A stretch of DNA of 64,000 nt from Amycolatopsis sp. MtRt-6 (GCF_017308975.1 NZ_JADWPD010000040.1:38987-102986); one strand, 5' to 3'; shown: positions 16,362 to 26,450, counted from the first letter of the stretch. Translations and numbers: made by a program. The notes: generated by a model from the letters alone, not told the origin.

Positions 16362-17652
16362 GGGTGGTGGGGTCGGCGGCCGGGAGGAGGAGGGTGAACG
16401 TCGGTGGGTGGGGGCGGCTGAGCCGGAGGCGGCCGCCTTCGGCCTCGGCGAGACTGCGGGCCAGGCGCAGGCCGATGCCGTGGCCGCTGGGCGTCGTCGC
16501 GAACGGGTCCGTCTCGCCGAGGTCCGGGCCTTCGTCGGCGACGTCGATGGCGAGCGCGTCGCCGGCGTCGCGGGCCAGGACCGTGACCGTGCCGCGGCCG
16601 TGCGTCGCCGCGTTGTCCAGCAGCACGCCGAGCACCTGCCGGACCGCCGCGGCCGCCACGCGCGCCGGAGGCGGTTCCTCCCGGAGGATCCGCACCGTCC
16701 GCCCCTGCGGCCCGAGCAGCGCCTCGCCGGACTGCCGGACCTCGTCGAGGAGCGCGTCCAGGTCCAGCTCGGCCCGGGGCGCCCGGCGTTCGCGGCCGAG
16801 CGCCAGGAGATCCTCGATGGTGCGTTCCAGCCGGTCGGCCGACGCGATGCCGGCGCGGATGGCCGCGTACGGGTCCGCCGCCGGTGTCTCCAGCGCGGCT
16901 TCGAGCTGCAGGCGCAGCCCGGTCAGCGGCGTGCGCAACTGGTGGGACGCCTCCGCGGAGAACGCCCGCTCGCGCTCCAGGGTCTCGCCGATCCGGGCCG
17001 CCGTGGCGTCCAGCGTCTCGCCGACCTGGTCGATCTCGGGGATGCCCGGGCGGGGCGACCGGGCGGTGAAGTCGCCGTCGCCGAGCCGTTCGGCCGCGGC
17101 GGCCAGCTGTTCCAGCGGCCGGACCAGCCGCGTGGTGAACCGCCGGGCCAGCAGCCAGCTCACCCCGGTCGTCGCGACCGCGAGCCCGGCCATGCCGACC
17201 CAGGTCAGGATGATCCGCAGCTTCAGCTCGGCCAGCGGCTGCGCGGCGCGGACCACGCCGGTCACCCGGGGGCCGCTGACCACCGGCACCGCCAGCGCGA
17301 TTTCGTCGCCTTCGCGGCCGATGACGACGTCCGTCGTGGCCTTGGCCGCCTCCAGCTCGACCGGGCCGCCGACGGCGGGCCCGTGCCCGGCGAGCAGCCG
17401 CCCGTCCGGGGCGTAGATCCCGACCTCGCCCGCGGTTTCGTCGTCCTCCTCGTCGAGCGGGGGCACCGTCGGCCGCCGCCCGGCGTTCAGATCTCCCGAC
17501 ACGGCGAGCGCGGCGGCGTCCGCGGCCCGCTCCAGGTCGCCCTTCGCGTCGTCGTGGTAGTACTGCCACACCGCGAAGCCCAGCGGCAGCGCGAACAACA
17601 GGGTCGCGACCAGGGCCGCCAGCACCGTCAGCGAGGTGATCTTGCGGCGCAC
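16354..17652 (-). CDS. Sensor histidine kinase (OmpR/EnvZ class), partner of the downstream-numbered regulator
   Basis: Membrane sensor kinase of 432 residues. A first helix (SLTVLAALVATLLFALPLGFA, ~6-26 in halves) is followed by an extracytoplasmic loop of ~115 residues, a second helix ILTWVGMAGLAVATTGVSWLL, a HAMP domain (RRFTTRLVRPLEQLAAAAERL), HisKA with the phospho-His in FSAEASHQLRTPLTGL, and HATPase_c with DNAATHG, DEGPDLGE and GHGIGLRLA. It phosphorylates the response regulator encoded 2 bases upstream on the same transcript. Start GTG 17652 is 3 bases after the regulator stop. The C-terminus ends within a repeat unit, so the last residues (LLLPAADPTTPA) may vary among strains. Stimulus unknown. 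Confidence 0.88.
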   Translation of the reverse strand: MRRKITSLTVLAALVATLLFALPLGFAVWQYYHDDAKGDLERAADAAALAVSGDLNAGRRPTVPPLDEEDDETAGEVGIYAPDGRLLAGHGPAVGGPVELEAAKATTDVVIGREGDEIALAVPVVSGPRVTGVVRAAQPLAELKLRIILTWVGMAGLAVATTGVSWLLARRFTTRLVRPLEQLAAAAERLGDGDFTARSPRPGIPEIDQVGETLDATAARIGETLERERAFSAEASHQLRTPLTGLRLQLEAALETPAADPYAAIRAGIASADRLERTIEDLLALGRERRAPRAELDLDALLDEVRQSGEALLGPQGRTVRILREEPPPARVAAAAVRQVLGVLLDNAATHGRGTVTVLARDAGDALAIDVADEGPDLGETDPFATTPSGHGIGLRLARSLAEAEGGRLRLSRPHPPTFTLLLPAADPTTPA

Positions 17653-17654
17653 GG

Positions 17655-18365
17655 CTACCCTTCGGCGGCGGTGCGGGCCGGGTCTTCCAGCCGGTAGCCG
17701 TGCCCGCGCAGGGTGGCGATCCGCGGCACCTCGTCGTCGGGTCCGGCGGCCGCGGTGAGCTTGCGGCGCACCGCCGCGATGTGCACGTCGAGCGTCTTCG
17801 TCGAGCCGTACCAGTGCGCGTCCCAGACCTCGGACATCAGCGTCTCGCGGCTGACCGCGACGCCGGGCTGCTCGGCGAGCCGGGCCAGCAGGTCGAACTC
17901 CTTGGCGCGCAGGACCACCTCGCGCCCGCCCAGGGTGGCGCGGCGGCCGGCGATGTCGACGGTCAGCCCGCCGATGGTCACCGGTGGCCGGGCCCCGGCC
18001 GGCCCGCCGCGCCGCAGGTGCGCCCGCACCCTGGCCAGCAGCTCGCCCAGCCGGATCGGCTTGGTGAGGTAGTCGTCGGCACCGGCGTCGAGGCCGACGA
18101 CGACGTCCATTTCCTCCTGCCGTGCGGTGAGGATCACCAGCACCGCGGCGGGCAGCGCGGCCCGCAGCCGGCGGCAGACCTCGACGCCGTCGAGGTCGGG
18201 CAGGCCGAGGTCGAGCAGCACGAGGTCGAATTCGCCGGGTTCGGCGGCGCGCAGGGCCGCCCGCCCGTCGCGGGCCCAGCACACCTGGTGACCGTGCAGT
18301 CGCAGGGTCGATTCGAGCACGCTGCCGATCGCCGCGTCGTCTTCCACCACCAGCAGGTTCGGCAT
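17655..18365 (-). CDS. OmpR/PhoB-family response regulator
   Basis: DNA-binding response regulator, 236 residues. The receiver domain is at 1-~115, with the acidic pair in VVEDD, the phospho-acceptor Asp in LVLLDLGLPDLDG, Thr in ILTAR and Lys in DDYLTKP. The winged-helix DNA-binding domain at ~135-230 has EFDLLARLAEQPGVAVSRE and the wing KTLDVHIAAVRRKL...ATLRGHGYRL. Activated by the kinase in the same operon. ATG 18365 follows a GGCTTCCCGGC stretch with a weak ribosome site; an upstream in-frame GTG exists but adds only a few residues. Targets cannot be inferred. Confidence 0.9.
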   Translation of the reverse strand: MPNLLVVEDDAAIGSVLESTLRLHGHQVCWARDGRAALRAAEPGEFDLVLLDLGLPDLDGVEVCRRLRAALPAAVLVILTARQEEMDVVVGLDAGADDYLTKPIRLGELLARVRAHLRRGGPAGARPPVTIGGLTVDIAGRRATLGGREVVLRAKEFDLLARLAEQPGVAVSRETLMSEVWDAHWYGSTKTLDVHIAAVRRKLTAAAGPDDEVPRIATLRGHGYRLEDPARTAAEG

Positions 18366-18412
18366 GCCGGGAAGCCTAACCAACATCCCGCCGCGCGCCG
18401 GGTGACTGTGGC

Positions 18413-19075
18413 CTATTCCGTCCGCGTGCCGAGTCCGATCTGCGATATCCGCAGTGAAGCGGCGGCGAGGGCTTCGGTGAACGCAGCGACTTCGCCGGGC
18501 CCGAACCGGCTGCTGGGCCCGGTGACGGCGAGGGCGGCGAGCAGCCGCCCGTCGCCGTCGTGCACCGGCGTCGCGACGCTGGACGCGCCGGCCTCCGGCT
18601 CGCCGTGGGCGACCGCGGCGCCCTCGGTGCCGTCGAGGACGCGCCCGGCGGCTCCGAACCCGAGCGGCAGCTCGTCGCCGACGCGGCCGACGTGCCGGAT
18701 GGCCAGCGGGCCCTCCTGCTGGGCCACGCACACCAGCACGGAGGTGCTGCGCACGTAGAGGTTCACCGTCTCCCGGCACTCCCGCGCCAGGTCGCGCAGC
18801 ACCTGCCGGACCGGCTCGGGCAGCCGCCAAGCCGTGTTCGCCAGCTGCGCCCACCGCAGCATCCCGGGCCCGACGGTGAACCGCCCGTCGGGCCGCGCCC
18901 AGAGCAGGCCGCGCTGTTCGCAGGTGCTGACCAGCCGCAGCACGGTCGTCTTCGCCAGGCCGCTGGCCGTGGTGAGGTCCTTGACCGCCCAGGTCGGGCG
19001 GTGTTCGGTGAAGAGGGCGAGCAGGTCGAACGCGCGGAGCACGCTCCGGACCGATCCGTCTTCGTCTGTCTTCAT
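18413..19075 (-). CDS. IclR-family transcriptional regulator
   Basis: A 220-residue regulator: N-terminal winged HTH (VLRAFDLLALFTEHRPTWAVKD, GLAKTTVLRLVSTCEQRGLL) at ~10-60, then the IclR effector domain (RETVNLYVRSTSVLVCV, GRVGDELPLGFGAAGRVLDG, ASSVATPVHDGDGRLLAAL). The effector domain is somewhat shorter than the usual ~250-residue total. It is the last gene of the LacI, DUF993, isomerase, IclR row on the minus strand, 51 bases after the isomerase. An 11-bp inverted repeat in that gap could be its operator or the isomerase terminator. Probably a second regulator of the same sugar-acid pathway. Confidence 0.86.
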   Translation of the reverse strand: MKTDEDGSVRSVLRAFDLLALFTEHRPTWAVKDLTTASGLAKTTVLRLVSTCEQRGLLWARPDGRFTVGPGMLRWAQLANTAWRLPEPVRQVLRDLARECRETVNLYVRSTSVLVCVAQQEGPLAIRHVGRVGDELPLGFGAAGRVLDGTEGAAVAHGEPEAGASSVATPVHDGDGRLLAALAVTGPSSRFGPGEVAAFTEALAAASLRISQIGLGTRTE

Positions 19076-19084
19076 GAGCGACCC

Positions 19085-19124
19085 CCGTCCGCCTGATGGA
19101 TCCAGCGTACCGCCAGGCGGACGG
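19085..19124. promoter_or_regulatory. Inverted repeat upstream of the IclR gene
   Basis: CCGTCCGCCTG (19085-19095) is the exact reverse complement of CAGGCGGACGG (19114-19124), loop 18 bases. The right arm overlaps an 11-bp palindrome CCGCCAGGCGG (19110-19120). It lies between the isomerase stop and the IclR start, so it may be an autoregulatory operator, a terminator, or both. Confidence 0.5.
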
Positions 19125-19126
19125 CT

Positions 19127-19939
19127 TCAGGCCACGTATCGCTCGAACGCCGTAACGGTCTCGGCGAGCACGTCCGCCCCGGGCCGGGCCCACAGGTCCG
19201 CGTTGAACACCTCGACCTCGATCGGCCCGGCATACCCCGCCGCCTCGACGGCCGCGCGCAGGTGGCGGTGGTCGATCGGGCCGTCGCCGGGCAGGGCGCG
19301 GCCCAGCAGCGGGTCCGGCAGCGGCACCAGGACGTCGCACACGTGGAACCCGGCGATCCGGCCGGCGGCCGCGGCGATCGACTCCTCGATCCGCGGGTCC
19401 CACCAGACGTGGAACTCGTCGACGATCACCCCGACCTGCTCGGCCGGATGTGCCACCGCGATCGCCAGCGCCTGGTCCACAGTGGACAGCACCGACCGCT
19501 CCGCGCACTGCATCGGGTGCAGCGGCTCCAGGCCGAGCCGGACCCCGCGCTCCCCGGCGTACGGCGCGAGCTCGCCGACCGCGTCGGCGACCCGCTGCCG
19601 GGACGCGGCCAGGTCGTTGCCCGCGATCCCGCCCACGACCAGCACGAGCACGTCGGCGCCGAGCGCGGCGGCTTCGTCGATCGCCTCGCGGGTCTGCGCC
19701 ACACCGTCCACAGGGGACCCTTCCGGTGTCACGCCGGTGAAGAACCCACCGCGGCACAACGACGAAACCCGCACACCGTGCTCCTTGAGCAGCCGCGCGG
19801 CCTCGTCGACGCCGGTTTCGGCGACCTTGTCCCGCCACAGCCCGATCCAGCCGACGCCAGCCTCGGCGCAGCCGGCCACCGCCTCGGGCAGCGTCCAGGA
19901 CTTCGTGGTGATCTGGTTGAGGCTCAGCCGGGGATCCAT
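19127..19939 (-). CDS. Sugar phosphate isomerase/epimerase family TIM-barrel protein
   Basis: A 270-residue xylose-isomerase-like TIM barrel (AP endonuclease 2 fold) of the kind that isomerises or epimerises keto-sugars in catabolic clusters. Visible strand-end residues of the metal site are GLEPLHP (Glu), VIVDEFHVWWD (Asp/His), FHVCDV (His) and PIEVEVFN (Glu near the C-terminus). The N-terminal LSLNQITTKSWTLPEAVAGCAEAGV is typical of the family. Its ATG shares a base with the stop of the preceding DUF993 gene (TGATG), so they are translationally coupled. The pair is probably LacI-controlled. Substrate unknown. Confidence 0.85.
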   Translation of the reverse strand: MDPRLSLNQITTKSWTLPEAVAGCAEAGVGWIGLWRDKVAETGVDEAARLLKEHGVRVSSLCRGGFFTGVTPEGSPVDGVAQTREAIDEAAALGADVLVLVVGGIAGNDLAASRQRVADAVGELAPYAGERGVRLGLEPLHPMQCAERSVLSTVDQALAIAVAHPAEQVGVIVDEFHVWWDPRIEESIAAAAGRIAGFHVCDVLVPLPDPLLGRALPGDGPIDHRHLRAAVEAAGYAGPIEVEVFNADLWARPGADVLAETVTAFERYVA

Positions 19940-21072
19940 CACACGACCCCCGCGACCTGCAGCAGCGGCCGCATCCGGGCCTCGGCCAGGTCGGGGTCGG
20001 CCAGGACGCCGGCCTCGTCGGCGAGCCGCAGCAGCGTCGCCAGGTGGGTGATGGTGCGTGCGGACTCCTGCCCGGCGATCATCCGGAAGTGGTCCTGGTG
20101 GCCGTTGAGGTGCGCCAGGAACACGACACCCGTCTTGTAGTGCCGGGTCGGCGCGCGGAAGATCTCGCGGGACAGCGGCACGGTCGGGTCGAGCAGGGCA
20201 CGGAACCCGGCCCGGTCGCCGTCGTCCAGGCAACGCAGCGCGGCCCCGGCGATCGGAGCGAGCGGGTCGAAGATGCCGAGCAGGGCTTCGCTGTGCCCTT
20301 CGGTGTCCCCGGCGATCAGCTCGGGGTAGTTGAAGTCGTCGCCGGTGTAGCAGGCGACGCCGTCCGGGAGCGCCCGCCGGAACTCGATCTCGACCTCGGC
20401 GTCGAGCACCGAGACCTTCACCCCGGCGATCGTGGCGGCGTGCTCGGTGCAGAGCGCCGCCAGCTCGCGGGCGGCGGCGCGGACGTCGGCGTGGCCCCAG
20501 TAGCCGGCCAGCGCCGGGTCGAACTGCTCGCCCAGCCAGTGCAGCAGGACCGGACCGCCCTCCTCGGACAGCAGCTTCCCGTACGCCGCGTGGTAGTCGT
20601 CCGGGCCCGTCGCCGCCGCGGCGAGCGCGCGGCTGGCCATGACGACCGGGACCGCGCCCGCGCCGGCGACCAGGGCGAGCTGCTCGCGCCAGGCGTCCAC
20701 AATGGACGTGATGGTGGCCGGTCCGGGCGGCAGCTGGTCGGTGCCGACCCCGGCGCACCAGCGCCGCCCGGCCGCGGCCGCGCCGGTGCGGGTTACCAGG
20801 TCCTGTGTCGTCGCCCAGTCGAGGCCCATGCCGCGCTGCGCGGTGTCCATCGCCTCCGCGACGCCCAGCCCGCACGACCAGAGGTGCTCGCGGAACGCCA
20901 GTGTCGTGTCCCAGTCCACGGCGTAGGGCTCGTCGGCCAGCGCGTCCGCGACGACGTGCGCGGCGGCGTAGGCGATGCGCGCCGACGGTGGCGCCGGCGG
21001 GGGTGCGGGGGGCCGGGAACCGGACGGTGACCAGTTCAGCAGCTCGCCGCCGGGGGCCGGGAGCACGAGCAT
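19939..21072 (-). CDS. DUF993 protein (dihydrodipicolinate-synthase-like aldolase fold)
   Basis: A 377-residue protein of the DUF993 family, distantly related to the DHDPS/N-acetylneuraminate lyase TIM barrels. Family features are WDTTLAFREHLWSCGLGVAEAMDTAQRGMGLDW (in parts), GPATITSIVDAWREQ, and LHWLGEQFDPALAGYWG; IAGVKVSVLD holds the Lys where the Schiff-base residue of aldolases sits, and CYTGDDFNYPELI follows. It may cleave or form a keto-acid in sugar-acid breakdown, but no member's reaction is known to me. ATG 21072 has GGAGG 7 bases upstream. A LacI-type palindrome lies 21-34 bases before the start. First gene of the operon with the isomerase. Confidence 0.8.
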   Translation of the reverse strand: MLVLPAPGGELLNWSPSGSRPPAPPPAPPSARIAYAAAHVVADALADEPYAVDWDTTLAFREHLWSCGLGVAEAMDTAQRGMGLDWATTQDLVTRTGAAAAGRRWCAGVGTDQLPPGPATITSIVDAWREQLALVAGAGAVPVVMASRALAAAATGPDDYHAAYGKLLSEEGGPVLLHWLGEQFDPALAGYWGHADVRAAARELAALCTEHAATIAGVKVSVLDAEVEIEFRRALPDGVACYTGDDFNYPELIAGDTEGHSEALLGIFDPLAPIAGAALRCLDDGDRAGFRALLDPTVPLSREIFRAPTRHYKTGVVFLAHLNGHQDHFRMIAGQESARTITHLATLLRLADEAGVLADPDLAEARMRPLLQVAGVV

Positions 21073-21092
21073 CGAGGACCTCCGGAAGGGGA

Positions 21093-21106
21093 AGAAAGCG
21101 CTTTCT
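21093..21106. promoter_or_regulatory. LacI-type operator
   Basis: Perfect 14-bp palindrome AGAAAGCGCTTTCT with the central CG typical of LacI/GalR sites, between the LacI gene (ends 21154) and the DUF993 start (21072). Almost certainly the site where the adjacent LacI protein represses the DUF993/isomerase operon. Confidence 0.8.
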
Positions 21107-21153
21107 CAACCCACGGTAGGGCCTGTGCCGCGCCCGCGGCAAGGCCCGGTGGG

Positions 21154-22194
21154 TCAGCGCTTGGGGCGGCCGGTGCTTTCGCGCAGGACGACCTCCCCGG
21201 ACAGCCGGACCGTCCGCGGCCGGGCGCCCGCGGAGCCCTTGATCGCCAGGTCCATCGCGCGTTCGCCGAGTTCCTCCAGCGGCAGCCGCACCGTGGTCAG
21301 CGCCGGGGCCAGGTCGCGGACGACCGGGATGTCGTCGAACCCGGCCACCGAGATGTCGCCGGGCACGGACAGGCCTTCCTCGCGCAACGCCGTCAGCGCG
21401 CCGATCGCCATCACGTCGGTGACGGCGAACAGGCAGGTCGGCAGCTTGCGCTTGCGGCCGGCGATCAGCCGCTTCGTCGCCTCGTACCCGCCGTCGCGGC
21501 TGAACGCGGCCTCGACGACGTCGTCTTCGCGCAGCTCGATGCCGTGCGCGGCCAGCTCGCCGGAGAACCCGGCCAGCCGGTCGATCACGGTGCTCAGCCG
21601 CCGCGGCCCGGCCAGCACGGCGAACCGCTTGTGGCCGAGGCCGACCAGTTCCTTCGCCAGCGCCGCGGCGCCGCCCTTGTTGTCCGGCTGCACGGTGTCG
21701 ATCTTGAGCCCGCGGTGCCTGCTGACCGCCGCGACCTGGCCGCCGCCGCGGCGGTAGGGCTCCAGCTCGGCGGCCATCGCGCGTTCCCACGCCCGGTCTT
21801 CGAACGCCGAGCCGATCAGCAGGATGGCCGCGGCCCGCTGGGCGCGCAGCGTCGAGACGTACGCGACTTCGCGGTCGGGGTCGCGGAACGTGCCGGCCAG
21901 CATGACGAGCAGCCCGTTGTCGGTCGCCACCCGCATCACCCCGCCCGCGATGGCCGCGAAGTACGGGTCGCTGACGTCGTGGCAGATCACGCCGACCGTG
22001 CGGTGGGTGCCGCCGGCGAGGGCCTGGGCGTGCGCGTTGGGGGCGTAGGCCAGCTCGGCCGCGGCGGCGGACACCCGCTCCCGCAGGTCGGCGCGGACGG
22101 AGGCGGTGCCGTTGAGCACCCGCGACGCCGTCGCGAGCGAGACGTTCGCGCTGCGTGCCACGTCTTCGAGTGTCACGTGCGGCCGGGCCTTCAT
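21154..22194 (-). CDS. LacI-family transcriptional regulator
   Basis: Sugar-responsive repressor, 346 residues. The N-terminal LacI HTH is VTLEDVARSANVSLATASRVLNG (split over residues 7-29), with the hinge helix region ending AYAPNAHAQALAGG. The periplasmic-binding-protein-like effector domain shows TVGVICHDVSDPYFAAIAGGV, TDVMAIGALTALREEGLSVPGDISVAGFDD and the C-terminal LPLEELGERAMDLAI. ATG 22194 has GGAGGAGCC upstream. It is followed on the same strand by the DUF993/isomerase genes, and the palindrome in the gap is its likely site. The inducer is expected to be the substrate of that pathway. Confidence 0.9.
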   Translation of the reverse strand: MKARPHVTLEDVARSANVSLATASRVLNGTASVRADLRERVSAAAAELAYAPNAHAQALAGGTHRTVGVICHDVSDPYFAAIAGGVMRVATDNGLLVMLAGTFRDPDREVAYVSTLRAQRAAAILLIGSAFEDRAWERAMAAELEPYRRGGGQVAAVSRHRGLKIDTVQPDNKGGAAALAKELVGLGHKRFAVLAGPRRLSTVIDRLAGFSGELAAHGIELREDDVVEAAFSRDGGYEATKRLIAGRKRKLPTCLFAVTDVMAIGALTALREEGLSVPGDISVAGFDDIPVVRDLAPALTTVRLPLEELGERAMDLAIKGSAGARPRTVRLSGEVVLRESTGRPKR

Positions 22195-22410
22195 GGCTGG
22201 CTCCTCCAAGATCGGTCTCGAGTGTCTCGGCGTGCTCGGTCGGTGCAATCTACTGGGCGGAGGGTGTGTCGCGAGAAGCCGCTGCTCGGGGGACCTCCCC
22301 CGAACGAGTGAAAACCGCCGGGAAGATCGCGTGCGGCAGGTGTGTTGCACACCAGGAGAACTCCCCAGTGGTGAGCCCGCCACTGCCGATCGACGCGAAA
22401 GGAACCACGC

Positions 22411-22815
22411 ATGCTGTTCGGTGACGAGCACGTCCGCCGTTACGAGGAGACCGACGGCGAGGTCGGCCACGACTGGCAGGAAGGCGTCCCGACACTGGTC
22501 TTGACCACCAAGGGCCGCAAGACGGGCCAGGAGCGCAAGTTCGCGCTGATCTACCAGGAGGTCGACGGCAACGCGGTGATCGTGGCCTCCAAGGGCGGCG
22601 CGCCGAACCACCCCGGCTGGTACTTCAACCTGGTCGAGCACCCCGAGGTCGGCGTCCAGATCAAGGCGGACAAGTTCAAGGCCCGCGCGCGCACGACCTC
22701 CGGCGAGGAGCGCGCGAAGCTGTGGGACAAGCTCGCCGCCGTCTGGCCGGACTACAACGAATACGCCAAGAAGACCGACCGCGAAATCCCCGTCGTGGTG
22801 CTCGAGCGGCTCTGA
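22411..22815 (+). CDS. F420-dependent nitroreductase-family (Ddn/DUF385) deazaflavin oxidoreductase
   Basis: A 134-residue split-beta-barrel oxidoreductase of the deazaflavin-dependent nitroreductase family (TIGR00026). Motifs LVLTTKGRKTGQERKFAL (31-48), VIVASKGGAPNHPGWYFNLVEHPEV (57-81, in parts) and VQIKADKFKARART bind F420. Reduces quinones or nitro compounds with F420H2, probably at the membrane or in the cytosol. ATG 22411 with a weak GGA site. F420 is made locally by the fbiC product at 57.5-60.1 kb. It stands alone between the LacI regulator (divergent) and the acyltransferase. Confidence 0.88.
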   Translation: MLFGDEHVRRYEETDGEVGHDWQEGVPTLVLTTKGRKTGQERKFALIYQEVDGNAVIVASKGGAPNHPGWYFNLVEHPEVGVQIKADKFKARARTTSGEERAKLWDKLAAVWPDYNEYAKKTDREIPVVVLERL

Positions 22816-22882
22816 AGTTTTGCTGTGATCTGCGCCGCGTTCGGCGCGGGCGCGGGCCGATCCGGGTGGTCGTGGGCTACGA

Positions 22883-23656
22883 ATGACACTCATGACCGAC
22901 CGCTGGACCGCGCTGGACCTCGAGGGTGAGCTGCTCACCCGACGCCAGATGATCGCCTACGGCCGGCGCTTCGCCCGCGCCGGCCGTGGCGCCTGGTACA
23001 GCGTCGCCATCGAGGTGGTCTGGCAGTTCCTCGTCCAGACCACCCGGTTCCGGGTGCGGGGCTCGCACCACATCCCGAAGTCCGGCGGTGTGCTGGTGGC
23101 GTCGAACCACCTGTCGTTCGCCGACCCGACGACGTTGACGGCGTTCTGCCTCGCCGCCGGCCGCGTGCCGCGCTACCTGGCGAAGGCGTCGCTCTGGAAG
23201 CTGCCGGTGGTCGGTCGCGTGATGCGCTCGGGACGGCACATCCCGGTCTACCGCGGCGCGGCGACGGCCGCGGAGGCCTACCGCGACCTGGTGGCGTCCG
23301 TGCGGGCCGGCGAGTGCGTCGCGATCTTCCCGGAAGGCACGTTCTCGAACGACCCGGACGGCTGGCCGATGCGCGGCAAGACCGGCGTGGTGCGGGCGGC
23401 GCTGGAGACCGGGGCGCCGGTGATCCCGGTGGCCAACTGGGGGACTCACCACCTGCTGCCGTCGACGGCGAAGTTCCCGCACGCGCTGCCGCGCAAGACG
23501 GTGGAGCTGGTCGCCGGGCCGCCGGTCGACCTGTCGGACCTCGCCGGCCGCGAGCTGACCCGCGCGGTGCTGGAGGAGGCGACGGCGCGGATCATGGCCG
23601 CGATCACCGAGCTGCTGGTGTCGATCCGCGGCGAGCGGCCGTCGGTGGCTGCCTGA
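22883..23656 (+). CDS. Lysophospholipid acyltransferase (PlsC-type)
   Basis: Membrane-bound 1-acyl-sn-glycerol-3-phosphate acyltransferase family protein, 257 residues. The HX4D catalytic motif is in SNHLSFADPT (~73-82); a substrate motif GRHIPVYRG (block II) and FPEGTFS (block III) follow, then ETGAPVIPVAN (block IV). All four blocks are present and in order, so it should transfer acyl chains to lysophospholipid in membrane lipid synthesis. A second ATG lies three codons in. Single gene; the next hydrolase begins 31 bases later on the same strand. Confidence 0.88.
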   Translation: MTLMTDRWTALDLEGELLTRRQMIAYGRRFARAGRGAWYSVAIEVVWQFLVQTTRFRVRGSHHIPKSGGVLVASNHLSFADPTTLTAFCLAAGRVPRYLAKASLWKLPVVGRVMRSGRHIPVYRGAATAAEAYRDLVASVRAGECVAIFPEGTFSNDPDGWPMRGKTGVVRAALETGAPVIPVANWGTHHLLPSTAKFPHALPRKTVELVAGPPVDLSDLAGRELTRAVLEEATARIMAAITELLVSIRGERPSVAA

Positions 23657-23687
23657 GATTGTCGGTGGTGGGTGAGAACCTGCCGGC

Positions 23688-24551
23688 ATGACGATTTCCG
23701 GGTTCTCCTACCAGCGGATCCCCGTCGGGCACGTGCGCCTCGGCGTCGCCCAGGGCGGCGCCGGGCCGCCGGTCGTGCTGCTGCACGGGTTTCCGCAGAC
23801 CCACCTCGCCTGGCGGGAGGTGGCGGTGCGGCTCGCGCGCGACCACCGGGTGATCTGCCCCGACCTGCGTGGCTACGGCGGCAGCGACAAACCACCGGGC
23901 GACTATTCGAAGCGGCGGCTGGCGGCGGACGTCGTGGCGCTGGCCCGCGCGCTGGGCCATGACCGGTTCGCCCTGGCCGGCCACGACCGGGGCGCGCTGG
24001 TGGCGTTCCGGGCGGCGCTCGACCACCCGTCGGCGGTCAGTCACCTGGCGGTGCTGGATGTCATCCCGGCGGTCGACCTGTGGGAGTCGCTCACGGGAAC
24101 GGCCGGGGTGTTCGCGTTCCACCTGTTCCTGCTGGCGCACCCGCCGCCGCTGCCGGAGCGGATGCTGGCGGCGGCGCCCGCGGAGTTCTTCGGGCACTTC
24201 CTGGCCGGCTGGGTGCGCGATCCGGCGGCGATCCCGCCGACGGTCCGCTCGGCATACCTGGCGGCGGCTTCGACGCCGGAGGCGATCGCGGCGGTCTGCG
24301 CGGACTACCGCGCGAGCGCCACGGTGGACGCGGAGCACGACGCGGCCGACCGCGCGGCGGGGCGCCGGCTGACGATGCCGGTGGCGGCGCTGTGGCAGCG
24401 GCCGGATGGTGAGCTGCCCTTCGACCCGGCGGCGGTATGGGGTTCGTGGGCGCCGGACCTGCGGACGCGCGTGCTCGACTGCGGGCACTTCCTGCCCGAG
24501 GAACGGCCGGGGGAGGTGGTCGAGGCGCTGCGCGAGCTGGTTGCGGCGTGA
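23688..24551 (+). CDS. Alpha/beta hydrolase of the epoxide hydrolase/haloacetate dehalogenase type
   Basis: A 287-residue hydrolase with Asp as nucleophile: HGFPQTHLAWREV (oxyanion HGxP, ~33-45), then LAGHDRGALVAFRAALDHP with GHDRG where serine hydrolases have GHSxG. The His is in LDCGHFLPEE near the C-terminus, and the cap domain contains HLFLLAHPPPLPERML. This combination fits haloacetate dehalogenases and epoxide hydrolases that form an alkyl-enzyme ester. ATG 23688. Possibly cotranscribed with the acyltransferase upstream. Substrate not determined; the neighbours give no hint. Confidence 0.85.
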   Translation: MTISGFSYQRIPVGHVRLGVAQGGAGPPVVLLHGFPQTHLAWREVAVRLARDHRVICPDLRGYGGSDKPPGDYSKRRLAADVVALARALGHDRFALAGHDRGALVAFRAALDHPSAVSHLAVLDVIPAVDLWESLTGTAGVFAFHLFLLAHPPPLPERMLAAAPAEFFGHFLAGWVRDPAAIPPTVRSAYLAAASTPEAIAAVCADYRASATVDAEHDAADRAAGRRLTMPVAALWQRPDGELPFDPAAVWGSWAPDLRTRVLDCGHFLPEERPGEVVEALRELVAA

Positions 24552-24599
24552 GGCCCGGGTCACCCCGCCGAGCCCTGCCCGGAAGGGTAGTTTCGAGGC

Positions 24600-25980
<1,381 letters not shown>

Positions 25981-25991
<11 letters not shown>

Positions 25992-26427
25992 GGACGTCGA
26001 AGCGGAGCTCCGGCCGGTCCCAGCGCACCTTCGGCGGTGCCGCCGGGATCGTGCCGGTGCGCCGCGCACCCATCCGGACGTAGAAGGCCAGCGCGGGCGG
26101 GTGCGAGACGACGCGCACGCTGTCCAGCCCGCGCTCCCGCGCCTCGGCGAGCATGTGCGCCACCAGCCGGGCGCCGATGCCGAGCCCCTGCGCGCGGTCG
26201 GCGACGAAGAGCAGGTCGAGCTCCGCTTCGAGGAGCGCGTAGAAGCCGAGGATCTCGCCATCCCGGGTGGCGACGAAGGTCGGGTTGGCCTCGACGTACC
26301 CGGGCGCGATCGCGTAACCGTCCAAGATGGACGCGTACTCGCCTTGGTAGGCCGAGGAAGCGTGCATCAGGGCGGTCAGGGTGCCGGCCTGACCCGGCGT
26401 GGCGCGGCGGATCTCGATCTGGCCCAT
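25981..26427 (-). CDS. GNAT-family N-acetyltransferase
   Basis: A 148-residue acetyl-CoA-dependent acetyltransferase. Motif A, the acetyl-CoA loop, is LLFVADRAQGLGIGARLVAHML (split over residues ~72-93), preceded by GEILGFYALL. The C-terminal part has ALAFYVRMGARRTGTIP, a common GNAT ending. The substrate is not predictable. It overlaps the end of lpdA convergently, with 11 bases shared, and is divergent from the nucleotidyltransferase with 23 bases between, so the two promoters must overlap. Confidence 0.85.
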
Positions 26428-26450
26428 GCCCGCCAGCCTACGATGAAGAG

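Noticed and set aside
22832..22847. GCGCCG/CGGCGC hairpin after the Ddn-like gene as a terminator
   Set aside because: Only 6 bp with no other support; such short GC hairpins are frequent by chance here.
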